From an uncultured Fibrobacter sp. (GTDB lineage Bacteria > Fibrobacterota > Fibrobacteria > Fibrobacterales > Fibrobacteraceae), in contig NZ_CAMVDO010000001.1 of assembly GCF_947166265.1 (NCBI RefSeq), forward strand, positions 264,834-328,833: 64,000 bases of DNA, read 5' to 3'. This document shows, piece after piece, positions 19,363-27,718 of the stretch. The position numbers were made by a program, and so were the translations under genes. Positions within the stretch are counted from its first letter, which is position 1, and each line of letters opens with the position of its first letter. The notes under the pieces were generated by a model that did not search any database, was not told the DNA's origin, and saw only the letters and a list, made by a program, of their open reading frames with translations.

Positions 19363-21135
19363 ATGCCAGCGGTCGCGCTTACAGATTTCTCGCGAAGCAT
19401 CGTATTCAAGGTACTTCTCGTATTGATAATCGCCATGACGCTTGTCGTCACGGGGAGTATCTTTATTTTCAACAACAGGCAAGCCGACCTGTTGGTTGAA
19501 TGGAGTTACAACAACAACGAAGCGCTGATCAACCAGATTGCCACCATGTCGACCAACGAGATGAAGCAATTTGGTGACCGACTCTCCCTGCTCGCCAAGA
19601 CTTCCGAAATCCAGAGCATGGACCCGACCACCGCCGCCAGTTACATCAAGAGCTTCAACATCTCGTCGCTCTTCATTTCCGGCGAAGCCATTACTTTGTA
19701 CGACAAAGACAACAATTTTGTCTGCGACAATTCCATGGTCGGGCTCCCAACCGAATCGCCCTACCCCATTGATTTTTCTCGCATCACGCCTCACCGTCCG
19801 TACATAACGCCATGGTTCAGGGATTCCAAGGACGCCCCGCCCAAAAGGATTTTCGGCATCAACATTTCCAACCGCGCCGTAGGTGACGGAAGCCTCATTG
19901 CGAATTTCTCGCTCCGCAGACTCTGGACAAATTTCCCGGATTACAAAATCGGCAAGAGCGGTTTCCTGGTCGCGGTAAACGGCAAGGGAGACATCCTTTA
20001 CCACCCGGATCTCAAGAAGTGGCTTACCGACACACACAATATCACCGAGCTCGGCTTCAAGAAAATGGACCCGCGCACCTACAAGGTCGAAAAGGCGAAG
20101 TTTGAAGTTCTGGAAGACAATGCGTCGTACCTGATTAACTACCGCTACGATTCCAACTACGACTTCGGACTGATCGCCTGCCAGCCCAAGAGTGAAATCG
20201 ACGAGCTGATTTCTTCGGCGACACAGGCCAGTATCGCCATCCTCATCATCTCGATCCTGATTATCCTTATTATTGCCGGATGGATGTTCTATATGCTGGG
20301 CGTTCCCCTGAACAAGCTGATCCAGCACATCAAGTTGATCACCGATGGCAACCTCGACATCAACGAATTCAGTGTCGGCTCCCGTAATGACGAAATCGGT
20401 CAGCTGGGTAACGCATTCAACACGATGCACAACACGATCAAGCGGCAGATCGGCGAACTCAACGCCCACAGGGACATGCTGGAACAGGAAGTTCGCGAAC
20501 GCACCAAGGATCTGGAACTGGCTAACCAGAAGCTCGATCTGATTTCGAAGACCGACGAACTGACGGGACTGCCCAACCGCCGCGACATGAACGAGACCAT
20601 CGCAAACGAGGTCGGACGTGTTCAGCGTACGCACAAGCCGTTCTGTTTCATATTTATCGATATCGACCATTTCAAGAACATCAACGACACCTACGGACAT
20701 GCCTGCGGTGACCTTATCCTGAAATCTGTCGCCCAAACCGTTCGCACCCTGTTGCGCAAGTACGACGTTTTCGCACGCTACGGCGGCGAAGAATTCCTGA
20801 CGCTGCTTCCTGAAACTGACCTCGAAGGAGCGGCTGTCGTTGCCGAACGTTTCCGCAAGAAGATTGAGCAAATGACCGTTCATTATGCGGACTTCACCAT
20901 CAAGGTGACGATTACCCTGGGCGTATCGCGCTACGACGAACGCCTTGGTGCAGACCGAAGCATCCAGATGGCGGACAAGGCGCTTTACCGAGGCAAGGAA
21001 AGCGGACGTAACCAGGTGATCGTATGGGAACCGGAATGGGTTACCGAAGCCGACTATGAAGCGGCAGCAATCGAGCTTGCGGCACAGAAGAAAAACGCCG
21101 AAAGCAATGCCGAAAAATTGAACGAAGAAAAATAG
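19363..21135 (+). CDS. Cache-HAMP-GGDEF diguanylate cyclase
   Basis: 590 residues from ATG 19363 (a GTG at 19357 is possible). One transmembrane helix near residue 20, a periplasmic double-Cache-like domain with LYDKDNNFVCDNS and KIGKSGFLVAVNGKGDILYHP, a second helix near 290 (ILIISILIILIIAGWMFY), HAMP, a short coiled coil and a GGDEF domain. The active site is GGEEF from residue 474, and RKYD exactly 5 residues before it forms the inhibitory I-site. It should make cyclic di-GMP. It is cotranscribed with the tethered binding protein, which may feed ligand information to its Cache domain. Confidence 0.9.
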   Translation: MPAVALTDFSRSIVFKVLLVLIIAMTLVVTGSIFIFNNRQADLLVEWSYNNNEALINQIATMSTNEMKQFGDRLSLLAKTSEIQSMDPTTAASYIKSFNISSLFISGEAITLYDKDNNFVCDNSMVGLPTESPYPIDFSRITPHRPYITPWFRDSKDAPPKRIFGINISNRAVGDGSLIANFSLRRLWTNFPDYKIGKSGFLVAVNGKGDILYHPDLKKWLTDTHNITELGFKKMDPRTYKVEKAKFEVLEDNASYLINYRYDSNYDFGLIACQPKSEIDELISSATQASIAILIISILIILIIAGWMFYMLGVPLNKLIQHIKLITDGNLDINEFSVGSRNDEIGQLGNAFNTMHNTIKRQIGELNAHRDMLEQEVRERTKDLELANQKLDLISKTDELTGLPNRRDMNETIANEVGRVQRTHKPFCFIFIDIDHFKNINDTYGHACGDLILKSVAQTVRTLLRKYDVFARYGGEEFLTLLPETDLEGAAVVAERFRKKIEQMTVHYADFTIKVTITLGVSRYDERLGADRSIQMADKALYRGKESGRNQVIVWEPEWVTEADYEAAAIELAAQKKNAESNAEKLNEEK

Positions 21136-21169
21136 CGAAAGCAACACACGAGGTTATATTCAAAAAAGG

Positions 21170-21205
21170 AACCCACCCGCCTATGAACTAGCGGGTGGGT
21201 TTCGT
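21170..21205 (+). terminator. Terminator of the binding protein/cyclase operon
   Basis: AACCCACCCGC pairs perfectly with GCGGGTGGGTT across a 10-base loop, followed by TCGTT. The T-run is poor, but the stem is 11 bp. Confidence 0.7.
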
Positions 21206-21210
21206 TATAC

Positions 21211-21245
21211 AAAAAACACCGGAAGATTTACTTCCGGTGTTTTTA
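21211..21245. terminator. Bidirectional terminator before tRNA-Pro 3' end
   Basis: AAAAA, ACACCGGAAG, loop ATTTA, CTTCCGGTGT, TTTT. With T-runs on both strands it should end tRNA-Pro on the minus strand and back up the operon terminator on the plus strand. Confidence 0.85.
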
Positions 21246-21247
21246 TA

Positions 21248-21321
21248 TCGGGATGACTGAATTCGAATCAGCGACCTCTTGAACCCCATTCAAGCGCTCT
21301 ACCAGGCTGAGCTACATCCCG
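21248..21321 (-). tRNA. tRNA-Pro, anticodon GGG
   Basis: Minus-strand acceptor CGGGATG pairs fully with CATCCCG and begins with the C1-G72 pair typical of bacterial proline tRNAs. D-arm GCTC/GAGC, anticodon stem CTTGA/TCAAG with loop ATGGGGT (anticodon GGG, reading CCC), T-arm GCTGA/TCAGT with loop TTCGAAT. Discriminator A, no encoded CCA. Confidence 0.93.
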
Positions 21322-21394
21322 TTGGTTCTGGTGGGTCAAAATTAGATAAAAAAAGGCTTTTTTGCAAGGCTAAAGCCCCAAAAAAGCCAAAATT

Positions 21395-22117
21395 TTACTT
21401 CCAGTAGCCGACAATCAGGATTTCGGGAGTTGCCTTGGGATACTTCTTGCTCTTGAACGAGACAATCTTGCGGATACTTTTCTGCTTGAGTTCCCAGCCC
21501 TCGCGAGCAAGTCCCTTTGTCGAAATCGTAATTTTCAGTCCCGGCACCTTTCCGCCTTCCTTGATCTTGTCGAGCTTATCGACATTGAGCATCACGGGCT
21601 TGGTCTTGATGCTGAACTGCTTTGCAGATTCAGGATCCAGCGTTAAATCCGGACGGGATTTCTTGTCGGTTTCCCAGACATAGAAAGACCATTCACGAGA
21701 TTCCCCCTTGCCGTAATAGCCTGCATCAAACAGCTTTTCTCCGAAAAAGAACGGAGCCTTGACAATGCCATCCATCGAAGTGGTATAGGGCTTACCCGTA
21801 GTATCGACTAGAACGACAACCGGATTGATCTGACCTTCCATATTCGAGAAATCAAAGTCGAATTCGATCGTAACCGTTCCGTTGGCAGGAATCTTGGGCG
21901 GATACTTGAAATTAGACATTCCCACCCCCTGTCCCATTACCGTTTCCAGGACTATTTCCTTGCCCGAAATGTTCGCTCCCTTAAGAACGATATGCTTAGT
22001 ATCGCCCTGGTCCACATAACCGATCGGATAAGTTTCAGGAACAAAACGGATTGCATCGTCGGCAAGGGCGCCAACGCACATCAAGGAAGAGGCCAACAGG
22101 ATAGTTTTCAATTTCAT
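21395..22117 (-). CDS. Exported Ig-like (DUF1573-like) protein
   Basis: 240 residues from the ATG at 22117; the signal peptide starts there (MKLKTILLASSLMCVGALA). The next 100 residues resemble a DUF1573/ASPM-SPD-2 type Ig domain: ETYPIGYVDQGDTKHIVLKG, NISGKEIVLETV, IPANGTVTIEFDF. The second half repeats a similar pattern (KTKPVMLNVDKLDKI, PGLKITISTKG). Such domains serve in adhesion or assembly and no enzyme motif is present. No Shine-Dalgarno; TATATT ends 6 bases before the ATG. It follows a small gene on the same strand by 17 bases. Confidence 0.6.
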   Translation of the reverse strand: MKLKTILLASSLMCVGALADDAIRFVPETYPIGYVDQGDTKHIVLKGANISGKEIVLETVMGQGVGMSNFKYPPKIPANGTVTIEFDFDFSNMEGQINPVVVLVDTTGKPYTTSMDGIVKAPFFFGEKLFDAGYYGKGESREWSFYVWETDKKSRPDLTLDPESAKQFSIKTKPVMLNVDKLDKIKEGGKVPGLKITISTKGLAREGWELKQKSIRKIVSFKSKKYPKATPEILIVGYWK

Positions 22118-22123
22118 GCCACA

Positions 22124-22129
22124 AATATA
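22124..22129 (-). promoter_or_regulatory. -10-like box set for leaderless start of exported Ig-like protein gene
   Basis: Minus strand TATATT, TGTGGC, ATG at 22117: again a 6-base gap. The box lies in the 17-base gap after the preceding gene. Confidence 0.45.
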
Positions 22130-22134
22130 CAAAA

Positions 22135-22386
22135 TCAGGAACCCAAGGTACAGCCCAGGGCACTCAGCACGTAATTTTCGCTTTCCCCGTTACGGTAGAA
22201 GGGCAACAGGATTTCGTCGTCGACCAGGGAATCGTCAAAACCGTTCAGCTGGAGCTGTTCGTCGATACGGCGCTTGAACATCGAAAAGCCACTGTTCCAG
22301 GGTTTCGATTCCACATTTTCATAACCAGCTTCAGAGAAAACGTCAAGCTTGTAGTCCTTGCGCGTGTACCTATTATTTTTAGTCAT
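22135..22386 (-). CDS. Small protein of unknown function
   Basis: 83 residues, hydrophilic, no signal peptide or membrane segment. It begins MTKNNRYTRKDYKLDVFSEAG and contains SMFKRRIDEQLQLNGFDDSLVDDEILLPFYRNGES. I do not recognise it. AAGGA lies 6 bases before the ATG and a TATATT box with a 17-bp dyad lies further upstream, which together support a real, regulated gene. Confidence 0.55.
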   Translation of the reverse strand: MTKNNRYTRKDYKLDVFSEAGYENVESKPWNSGFSMFKRRIDEQLQLNGFDDSLVDDEILLPFYRNGESENYVLSALGCTLGS

Positions 22387-22401
22387 ATCAGTCCTTTTTT
22401 T

Positions 22402-22433
22402 AAGGCACCGACAACCTAGAAAACCAGTGCCTT
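22402..22433 (-). promoter_or_regulatory. Leader hairpin before small gene
   Basis: AAGGCAC and GTGCCTT form a 7-bp stem around an 18-base loop in the untranslated leader of the small gene, ending just before its AAAAAAAGGAC ribosome site. It could affect translation or RNA stability. Confidence 0.35.
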
Positions 22434-22444
22434 TCTGTGCATAT

Positions 22445-22478
22445 AATATAGAATTAAGCAGATGTCATATTATGACAT
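22445..22478 (-). promoter_or_regulatory. -10 box and 17-bp operator-like dyad
   Basis: TATATT on the minus strand at 22450-22445 serves the small gene. Twelve bases upstream lies ATGTCATA-T-TATGACAT (22462-22478), a perfect inverted repeat covering the -35 area, the usual position for a repressor or activator site. The CDF transporter gene starts 145 bases to its right on the other strand. Confidence 0.5.
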
Positions 22479-22593
22479 TTTCAACATTTGAAAGACAGGG
22501 AGGGAACGGGATATCGATTTTTTACTCTACCAAAGCTAATGGAGAATAGCACCCGTAACGGATAAATTTCTGAATAGGGACTAGCGCATTTGT

Positions 22594-22599
22594 TATATT
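22594..22599 (+). promoter_or_regulatory. -10 box of CDF transporter gene
   Basis: TATATT 23 bases before the ATG at 22623. A start at about 22606 leaves a 16-17 base leader without a recognisable Shine-Dalgarno. Confidence 0.4.
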
Positions 22600-22622
22600 A
22601 TGGGCAGCACATTTTACAAGCC

Positions 22623-23528
22623 ATGACCCGTATCGTAAAAAAAGATGACAGTTCCGAAGTCCGCCGCATCACGTGGGTTGGACTCGGATGGAACATTGTT
22701 TTGTCGGTCGGCAAGTTTTTCGCAGGCTATTTCGGAGGGTCACAGGCCCTTATCGCCGACGCCATCCATAGCGCATCGGATTTTATCACCGACATCGCGA
22801 TTATCGTGGGGTCCAGATTCTGGAATTCCCCGCCCGATGCAGAGCACCCCTATGGGCATCGTCGTTTCGAGACGCTGATTTCGGTCGGAATCGGACTTGC
22901 CGTGTGCGCCGTAGGCTTTGGACTCGGCTATAACGCCGTCATCGCCCTCAAGGACGGAGTCCAGTCAAAACCCGAATGGATTGCCGCCATCATGGCAGCC
23001 GTTTCTATCGTTGTGAAAGAGGCGCTTTTCCGTTACACGCGAAACAAGGGGCGCGCCATCCGAAGCGAAGCGGTCGAGGCAAACGCCTGGCATCACCGAA
23101 GCGACGCCTACAGTTCCATCCCGGTACTGGTCGCAGTCCTTTTCGGAATCCTTTTCCCGGACCTCTGGTTTGCTGATTCCGTCGGCGCCATCATTGTGTC
23201 GGTATTCATTATTCATTCGGGATTTGAAATCGCATGGCCGGGAATTCACCGCGTCGCCGACGAAGGCGCCAGCGAAGAAGTGTCGCAGAGGCTGAAAAGC
23301 ATCGCTCTCGCCTGTCCGAACGTAATTAGCATCCACGGGTTCCGTTCACGCTACGTGGGCTCCGATCTGCACGTAGACCTGCACGTGGTTGTTCCCGCCG
23401 AGATGACGCTCCTTGCAGCACATGACCTAGCCGAAGAAGTCGAACGCCAGCTCATTGAATCGGGCGAGAACGTAGTCGATGCGCTCGTACACATCGACCC
23501 CTACGACGAAAGAAAAGCGAACAAGTAG
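22623..23528 (+). CDS. Cation diffusion facilitator (CDF) metal exporter
   Basis: 301 residues from ATG 22623. Transmembrane metal site residues are visible in ALIADAIHSASDFITD and in NAWHHRSDAYSS, both CDF hallmarks, and HPYGHRRFE matches the conserved loop. The C-terminal cytoplasmic domain contains HGFRSRYVGSDLHVDLHVVV and VDALVHIDPYDE, with the His/Asp metal ligands of FieF/MamM-type proteins. It should exchange divalent metal (Zn, Fe or Mn; not decidable here) for protons. Single gene, converging on the FIST-GGDEF-HD-GYP gene. Confidence 0.9.
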   Translation: MTRIVKKDDSSEVRRITWVGLGWNIVLSVGKFFAGYFGGSQALIADAIHSASDFITDIAIIVGSRFWNSPPDAEHPYGHRRFETLISVGIGLAVCAVGFGLGYNAVIALKDGVQSKPEWIAAIMAAVSIVVKEALFRYTRNKGRAIRSEAVEANAWHHRSDAYSSIPVLVAVLFGILFPDLWFADSVGAIIVSVFIIHSGFEIAWPGIHRVADEGASEEVSQRLKSIALACPNVISIHGFRSRYVGSDLHVDLHVVVPAEMTLLAAHDLAEEVERQLIESGENVVDALVHIDPYDERKANK

Positions 23529-23536
23529 AAAGACCT

Positions 23537-25921
23537 CTACATGACTTTGGGGCGGCCGGTCTGCATTTTCATTAGCGTATCGACAATTTTATCCCAGTGT
23601 TCTAGCGCCACCTTGCCAATAGCCGGGTCGTACATGACACCGAGATTTTTCTCGATTTCCTTGCGGCAGTAGTCGAGCGACATCGCATCGCGGTAGACGC
23701 GCTTACTCGTCATGGCATCGATCGAATCCGCAATGGCAATGATGCGGGCACCGATAGGAATTTCTTCGCCCTTGAGCCCCTCGGGGTACCCGCGACCGTC
23801 AAAACGTTCATGGTGATGCAGCACGATCTGCACCAATTCGTGCGTATAGTTCGACTGCATCAGGATCTTTGCACCAATGATCGGATGCTGCTTGATAATC
23901 GAGAATTCGTCATCGGTCAGCTTACCCGGTTTTCCGAGCACATTGTCGCTGATGCCCATCTTGCCGATATCATGCAGGTGTGCCGCATGCGTAATCAACG
24001 ATACCGAGGCCTCAGAAAGGCCAAGGAAACGCGAGAGCAGTTCCGTATACGCCTTGACGCGTTCGGAATGGTGTGCCGTATAGGAATCCTTCGCTTCTTC
24101 CACCGAAATCAGGCAGGTAATCAGATCCTTCAGGTTCTGGTTCTCGTTGTTTTCGGTCGGTTTGTGATAGCGCACCTTGTCGCGGTACATGTTCAAGTCC
24201 GCTTCCATTTTCCAGTCGCTAATGGACTTGCGGATACCCGAGTCACTGCGAAGCCTACTTTCACCGACGGCAATCGACAAATGGTAAAGGGCGTCCTTGT
24301 TGTATTCCTCGATATTCCTTTGCAGGCTGGAATACAGCAGGAACAGGGAATCCAAAGGCGCCTTCGTCACTACGGCAAATTCGTCACCGCCGATTCTAAA
24401 GCAATTCCCGTGAAGTCCATAAGCTTTCTTGATGGATTTTCCAGCTGCGATAATCAGGGCGTCACCCGCCTGATGCCCGAAGGTATCGTTTGCGTACTTG
24501 AGCCCGTTTAGATCCATCAAGACCATCGTCCAGTTCCCGGCATCGGAGTCTTCCATGGCAATACTTTTGAGCAGTTCGTCAAAGGCAAGCCTATTTTCAA
24601 GCCCCGTCAGAGCATCCGTCGTCGCGACATCTTGCAGATGTTCGTTCATCACGCGGAGCTTGCTGTTAATTTGTTCAAGCTCGAACGAAGTTTCGCGAAT
24701 GAAGGTCGCCATACGGGCCGCAAGCGGAAGCCTAGTCGTCATTTCGGAGCGGATATCTTCTGTTTTTTCAGGAGTTTTCTCGACTGCGGCACCTTCACGC
24801 ATCGAAGCGATGACAAGCGTAATGTTATGCTGGTTCAAGTGTCCCTTTTCGCGCAGGAATTCCCCATGCGAAAAGAAGCCCGTACTCGAAGCAAGCCCCT
24901 TGAACGGAGTGATTTCGTAAGTCGGTTCGCGCTGCGACCAGAACGCCTTTCGCGCCGCACACGAGAAAATGTGTTGCACCTCGGGCCCAAACTGCCTACA
25001 TTTTTCACTTTCTTCCCTGATGCGGTCCACGATCAATCCCGGCTCACCATACGAAAGCCTGATAATGGAACCTTCATCGATATCGGAAGACATCGTGAGT
25101 GAACCGTCGGGATTACTCGAGCCCGGTGCGCGGACGATAGAGACACCATTATGCTCGTACAGCATCGGGAACTCAAGCGCATTGTAGAAGAAATTCTGGT
25201 CGTTCTTGATATTCAGATACTTGTTATAAACTTCGTAGGCGGGAATTCCTCCCAGCTCGTAAAGGATGTTCCCTTCGGAACGGGTTACGTGGAAATTACG
25301 GCCGATCGGTTTCCATCCGCTAATCTTGCGGGAATCGACATAAAATTCGGGACCGCCAAAGAACAGCACCAAAAGGCCAGATCTTGTATAGCCGCCTTCT
25401 GACGAGAAAATGCAAGAATTCGGGCTCGTAATATCGGGAGAACAGACGATGCCACCGAATACTTGGATATCGGATGCAAGGTCATCGAGCCCTTCGCAAA
25501 GGGACGTTGTCGAGAACGGGGAGATACAATGGTAAATTTCGACAGCCTTGACCCATGGATTTTCCTTGGTCACATTGACAATATGCCGTGCGATTCCACC
25601 GACAGATTCCCGATTATAATCATATTGGCGAACCGTGAACTTGCTCGTCGGCTTTTCGAAAATAACGGCAGATACAGAAATATCCGTAGAGACTTCACAA
25701 TCAACGATATTGCCACTGGTAGAATTGCCCACCCAGGGCACATCGGGAAAGAACCTTTCCAGGCAGTCCCAAACCGGCTTCAGCTTTTCGGGTTCCAGAA
25801 TCGCCGAATGAATCTGGAAATACATTGTCGGGGAACCATGTTCCTTATACCATTTGCTGAACAGGGCGATTTCTGTTTCAAACGAAACAACGTCTTTGTA
25901 GTTAAAGATTTTGTTTTTCAT
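23537..25921 (-). CDS. FIST-GGDEF-HD-GYP cyclic-di-GMP protein
   Basis: 794 residues from ATG 25921; an upstream TTG adds 13. The N-terminal 370 residues match FIST and FIST_C sensory domains (VPWVGNSTSGNIVDCEV, VFGGIVCSPD, RSGLLVLFFGGPE, HIFSCAARKAFW, GFFSHGEFL). A helical linker leads to a GGDEF domain with intact RIGGDEFAVV and no I-site RxxD. A complete HD-GYP domain follows with HLHDIGKMGIS and HHHERFDGRGYPEGL. The protein may both make and degrade cyclic di-GMP, with the soluble FIST part, which is thought to bind small ligands such as amino acids, as switch. No membrane segment. Confidence 0.9.
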   Translation of the reverse strand: MKNKIFNYKDVVSFETEIALFSKWYKEHGSPTMYFQIHSAILEPEKLKPVWDCLERFFPDVPWVGNSTSGNIVDCEVSTDISVSAVIFEKPTSKFTVRQYDYNRESVGGIARHIVNVTKENPWVKAVEIYHCISPFSTTSLCEGLDDLASDIQVFGGIVCSPDITSPNSCIFSSEGGYTRSGLLVLFFGGPEFYVDSRKISGWKPIGRNFHVTRSEGNILYELGGIPAYEVYNKYLNIKNDQNFFYNALEFPMLYEHNGVSIVRAPGSSNPDGSLTMSSDIDEGSIIRLSYGEPGLIVDRIREESEKCRQFGPEVQHIFSCAARKAFWSQREPTYEITPFKGLASSTGFFSHGEFLREKGHLNQHNITLVIASMREGAAVEKTPEKTEDIRSEMTTRLPLAARMATFIRETSFELEQINSKLRVMNEHLQDVATTDALTGLENRLAFDELLKSIAMEDSDAGNWTMVLMDLNGLKYANDTFGHQAGDALIIAAGKSIKKAYGLHGNCFRIGGDEFAVVTKAPLDSLFLLYSSLQRNIEEYNKDALYHLSIAVGESRLRSDSGIRKSISDWKMEADLNMYRDKVRYHKPTENNENQNLKDLITCLISVEEAKDSYTAHHSERVKAYTELLSRFLGLSEASVSLITHAAHLHDIGKMGISDNVLGKPGKLTDDEFSIIKQHPIIGAKILMQSNYTHELVQIVLHHHERFDGRGYPEGLKGEEIPIGARIIAIADSIDAMTSKRVYRDAMSLDYCRKEIEKNLGVMYDPAIGKVALEHWDKIVDTLMKMQTGRPKVM

Positions 25922-26054
25922 TCTACCATATCCCGATATTTGAGAATAACTTACATCCAATATAAATTATATAAATGGAAATTTACAATTTCGAACAAAA
26001 ATTGCTTAAAAATTTTATTCCAAGTTGGAATATTCTAATGTTCGGGAAATTACA

Positions 26055-27152
26055 CTATCGGCCGGCAAATTGGTCACCGAACTTGAGTTCGGTTTCCTTG
26101 GCACCGTTCAGATTGACAAGTCGATCCGGAGAAAACAGCATGTCGCGAGCAGGCCCTTCCTTGAGTGCTTGCAGGCGCTCGAAAAACTCTTCTGCAGTCT
26201 GTGCCGTAAGGAGCAACTGACGAATATGCAGGTCCGGGTCATCAAAGCCTTTGCAGAGGCGAGCGGACAGTTGCTTGAGGCGGCCGAGCGCCCCCATTTC
26301 AGTGGAGCCGTCCTCGAGTTTAAACTTGTAGTAAAGCGGGAACACGTCGAGCGCCTCGACAGCTGTCATCTGACGTTCCGGGCACCCTTCCCAGGCATCG
26401 GCAATTTGTCCGAAAATCCACGGGTTATGCATGGCACCGCGGCCAATGGACACGCCCGACACTCCGTAGGTTTCAAGACGCTCTCGGGCGGTCGCGACGC
26501 TATTCACGTCGCCATTCCCGATCACGGGAATCTTGGCCGCGGCAGCAACTTTGCCGATCCAGTCCCAGTTGGCAAGGCCGTTGTACCCCTGCAGCCTGGT
26601 GCGGCCATGCACCGTAAGCATCTCGACGCCCTCTCCCTCGGCAATTTTGAGCGTTTCCATCACGTTGATGCTAGAATCGTCCCAGCCGATGCGGCACTTG
26701 AGGGTAAGCGGAATGTCTACGCACGAAGAATCGAGCGCCGCCCGGACGTCATGCAGGATTTCTTGCAAGCGCGGCAGGTCGCGCAATAGTCCCGAGCCGC
26801 TCCCCTTCCCCGCGACCTTGGGAGCGGGGCACCCCGCATTCACCTCGATGAACTCCGGGTGAAGGGCCTCGGCAATTTTTTTAGCGGCAGCGGCCATCCT
26901 GTCCGGAAAGCGGCCAAAGATTTGGACGCCGAAGGGGCGTTCTTCGGGGAAGAACTTTAACTGCTTATGTCCTTCCAGGCAAAAAACGGCATCCCCGTCG
27001 GTCGGAACGAATTCCGACACCAAAAGCCCCATACGGTTTCCCGACAAAACACGGCAGAGTCTGCGGAAAGGGGCATCCGTCACCCCGTCCATGGGACTGA
27101 GGATTGTATTCGGAAAAACGTCCAAATTTCTGAGCCTAAAACTTTTCAACAT
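26055..27152 (-). CDS. tRNA-dihydrouridine synthase (DusB-like)
   Basis: 365 residues from ATG 27152 (GTG 27161 possible). FMN-binding TIM barrel with ILSPMDGVTDAPFRRLCR, NAGCPAPKVAGKGSGSGLLRD bearing the catalytic Cys, LTLKCRIGWDD, LTVHGRTRLQGYNG, VIGNGDV and GVSIGRGAMHNPWIF. It reduces uridine in tRNA D-loops with NADPH. The C-terminal helical domain is shorter and less conserved, as usual. Monocistronic; the start has no strong Shine-Dalgarno. Confidence 0.92.
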   Translation of the reverse strand: MLKSFRLRNLDVFPNTILSPMDGVTDAPFRRLCRVLSGNRMGLLVSEFVPTDGDAVFCLEGHKQLKFFPEERPFGVQIFGRFPDRMAAAAKKIAEALHPEFIEVNAGCPAPKVAGKGSGSGLLRDLPRLQEILHDVRAALDSSCVDIPLTLKCRIGWDDSSINVMETLKIAEGEGVEMLTVHGRTRLQGYNGLANWDWIGKVAAAAKIPVIGNGDVNSVATARERLETYGVSGVSIGRGAMHNPWIFGQIADAWEGCPERQMTAVEALDVFPLYYKFKLEDGSTEMGALGRLKQLSARLCKGFDDPDLHIRQLLLTAQTAEEFFERLQALKEGPARDMLFSPDRLVNLNGAKETELKFGDQFAGR

Positions 27153-27245
27153 TTTAACCACAATTATTCACAAATAGTCCGCAATCAGCACCCGAAAAAA
27201 ATATTTAATTTCGAAGTGAACGATACGCTAACTCGTTGATAAACC

Positions 27246-27251
27246 TATATT
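27246..27251 (+). promoter_or_regulatory. -10-like box set for leaderless start of HU gene
   Basis: TATATT, TAAGCC, then GTG at 27258. Six-base gap and no Shine-Dalgarno, the clearest case in a gene that is expected to be highly expressed. Confidence 0.5.
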
Positions 27252-27257
27252 TAAGCC

Positions 27258-27644
27258 GTGGCAAATATAACTAAACAAGCACTGATTCAAGAAATCGCCA
27301 AGTCCACCGGATTTGTGCGTAACGACATCAAGACTGTCATCGAACAGTTTCTCGACCTTTTGGGCGAAAAGCTGATCGAAGGCAACACCATCGAAATCCG
27401 AGGCTTCGGCACATTCAGCTGCAAGCCGCGTAAGGCACGTCCGGCCCGCAACCCGCGCACCGGTGAAACCGTCCTTATCGAAGAACGCATGGTCCCCTCG
27501 TTCAAGTTCAGCAACGACATCAAGGACAAGATCAACAGCCTCGAAGCGCTTGTCGAAGGTGCCAATGCGAAACTGGAATCCGAAGGCCGCGACGTAATGC
27601 TTACCGTCAAGACGGAAGAAGACGAACCCGAAGAATCCGTCTAA
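27258..27644 (+). CDS. HU/IHF family DNA-binding protein
   Basis: 128 residues with a GTG start. HU core: TKQALIQEIAKSTGF, then EIRGFGTFSCKPRKARPARNPRTGE, the DNA-bending arm with the intercalating Pro region, and FKFSNDIKDKIN. A 35-residue acidic tail (EGRDVMLTVKTEEDEPEESV) follows, absent from Escherichia coli HU and likely to modulate DNA binding. Nucleoid protein. Single gene with terminator. Confidence 0.92.
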   Translation: MANITKQALIQEIAKSTGFVRNDIKTVIEQFLDLLGEKLIEGNTIEIRGFGTFSCKPRKARPARNPRTGETVLIEERMVPSFKFSNDIKDKINSLEALVEGANAKLESEGRDVMLTVKTEEDEPEESV

Positions 27645-27668
27645 GTCTTAGAGTTGTAAAGTTTATAA

Positions 27669-27698
27669 TGCCCCGACCTTGTCGGGGCACTTTTTTTT
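27669..27698 (+). terminator. Rho-independent terminator after HU gene
   Basis: TGCCCCGAC, loop CTT, GTCGGGGCA, C, TTTTTTTT. Nine perfect pairs. Confidence 0.92.
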
Positions 27699-27718
27699 GA
27701 AGGGAAAAGATCCCCGCC

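Noticed and set aside
19135..21147. 670-codon antisense frame over the diguanylate cyclase gene
   Set aside because: The plus-strand protein has complete Cache, HAMP and GGDEF motifs; the antisense product resembles nothing.
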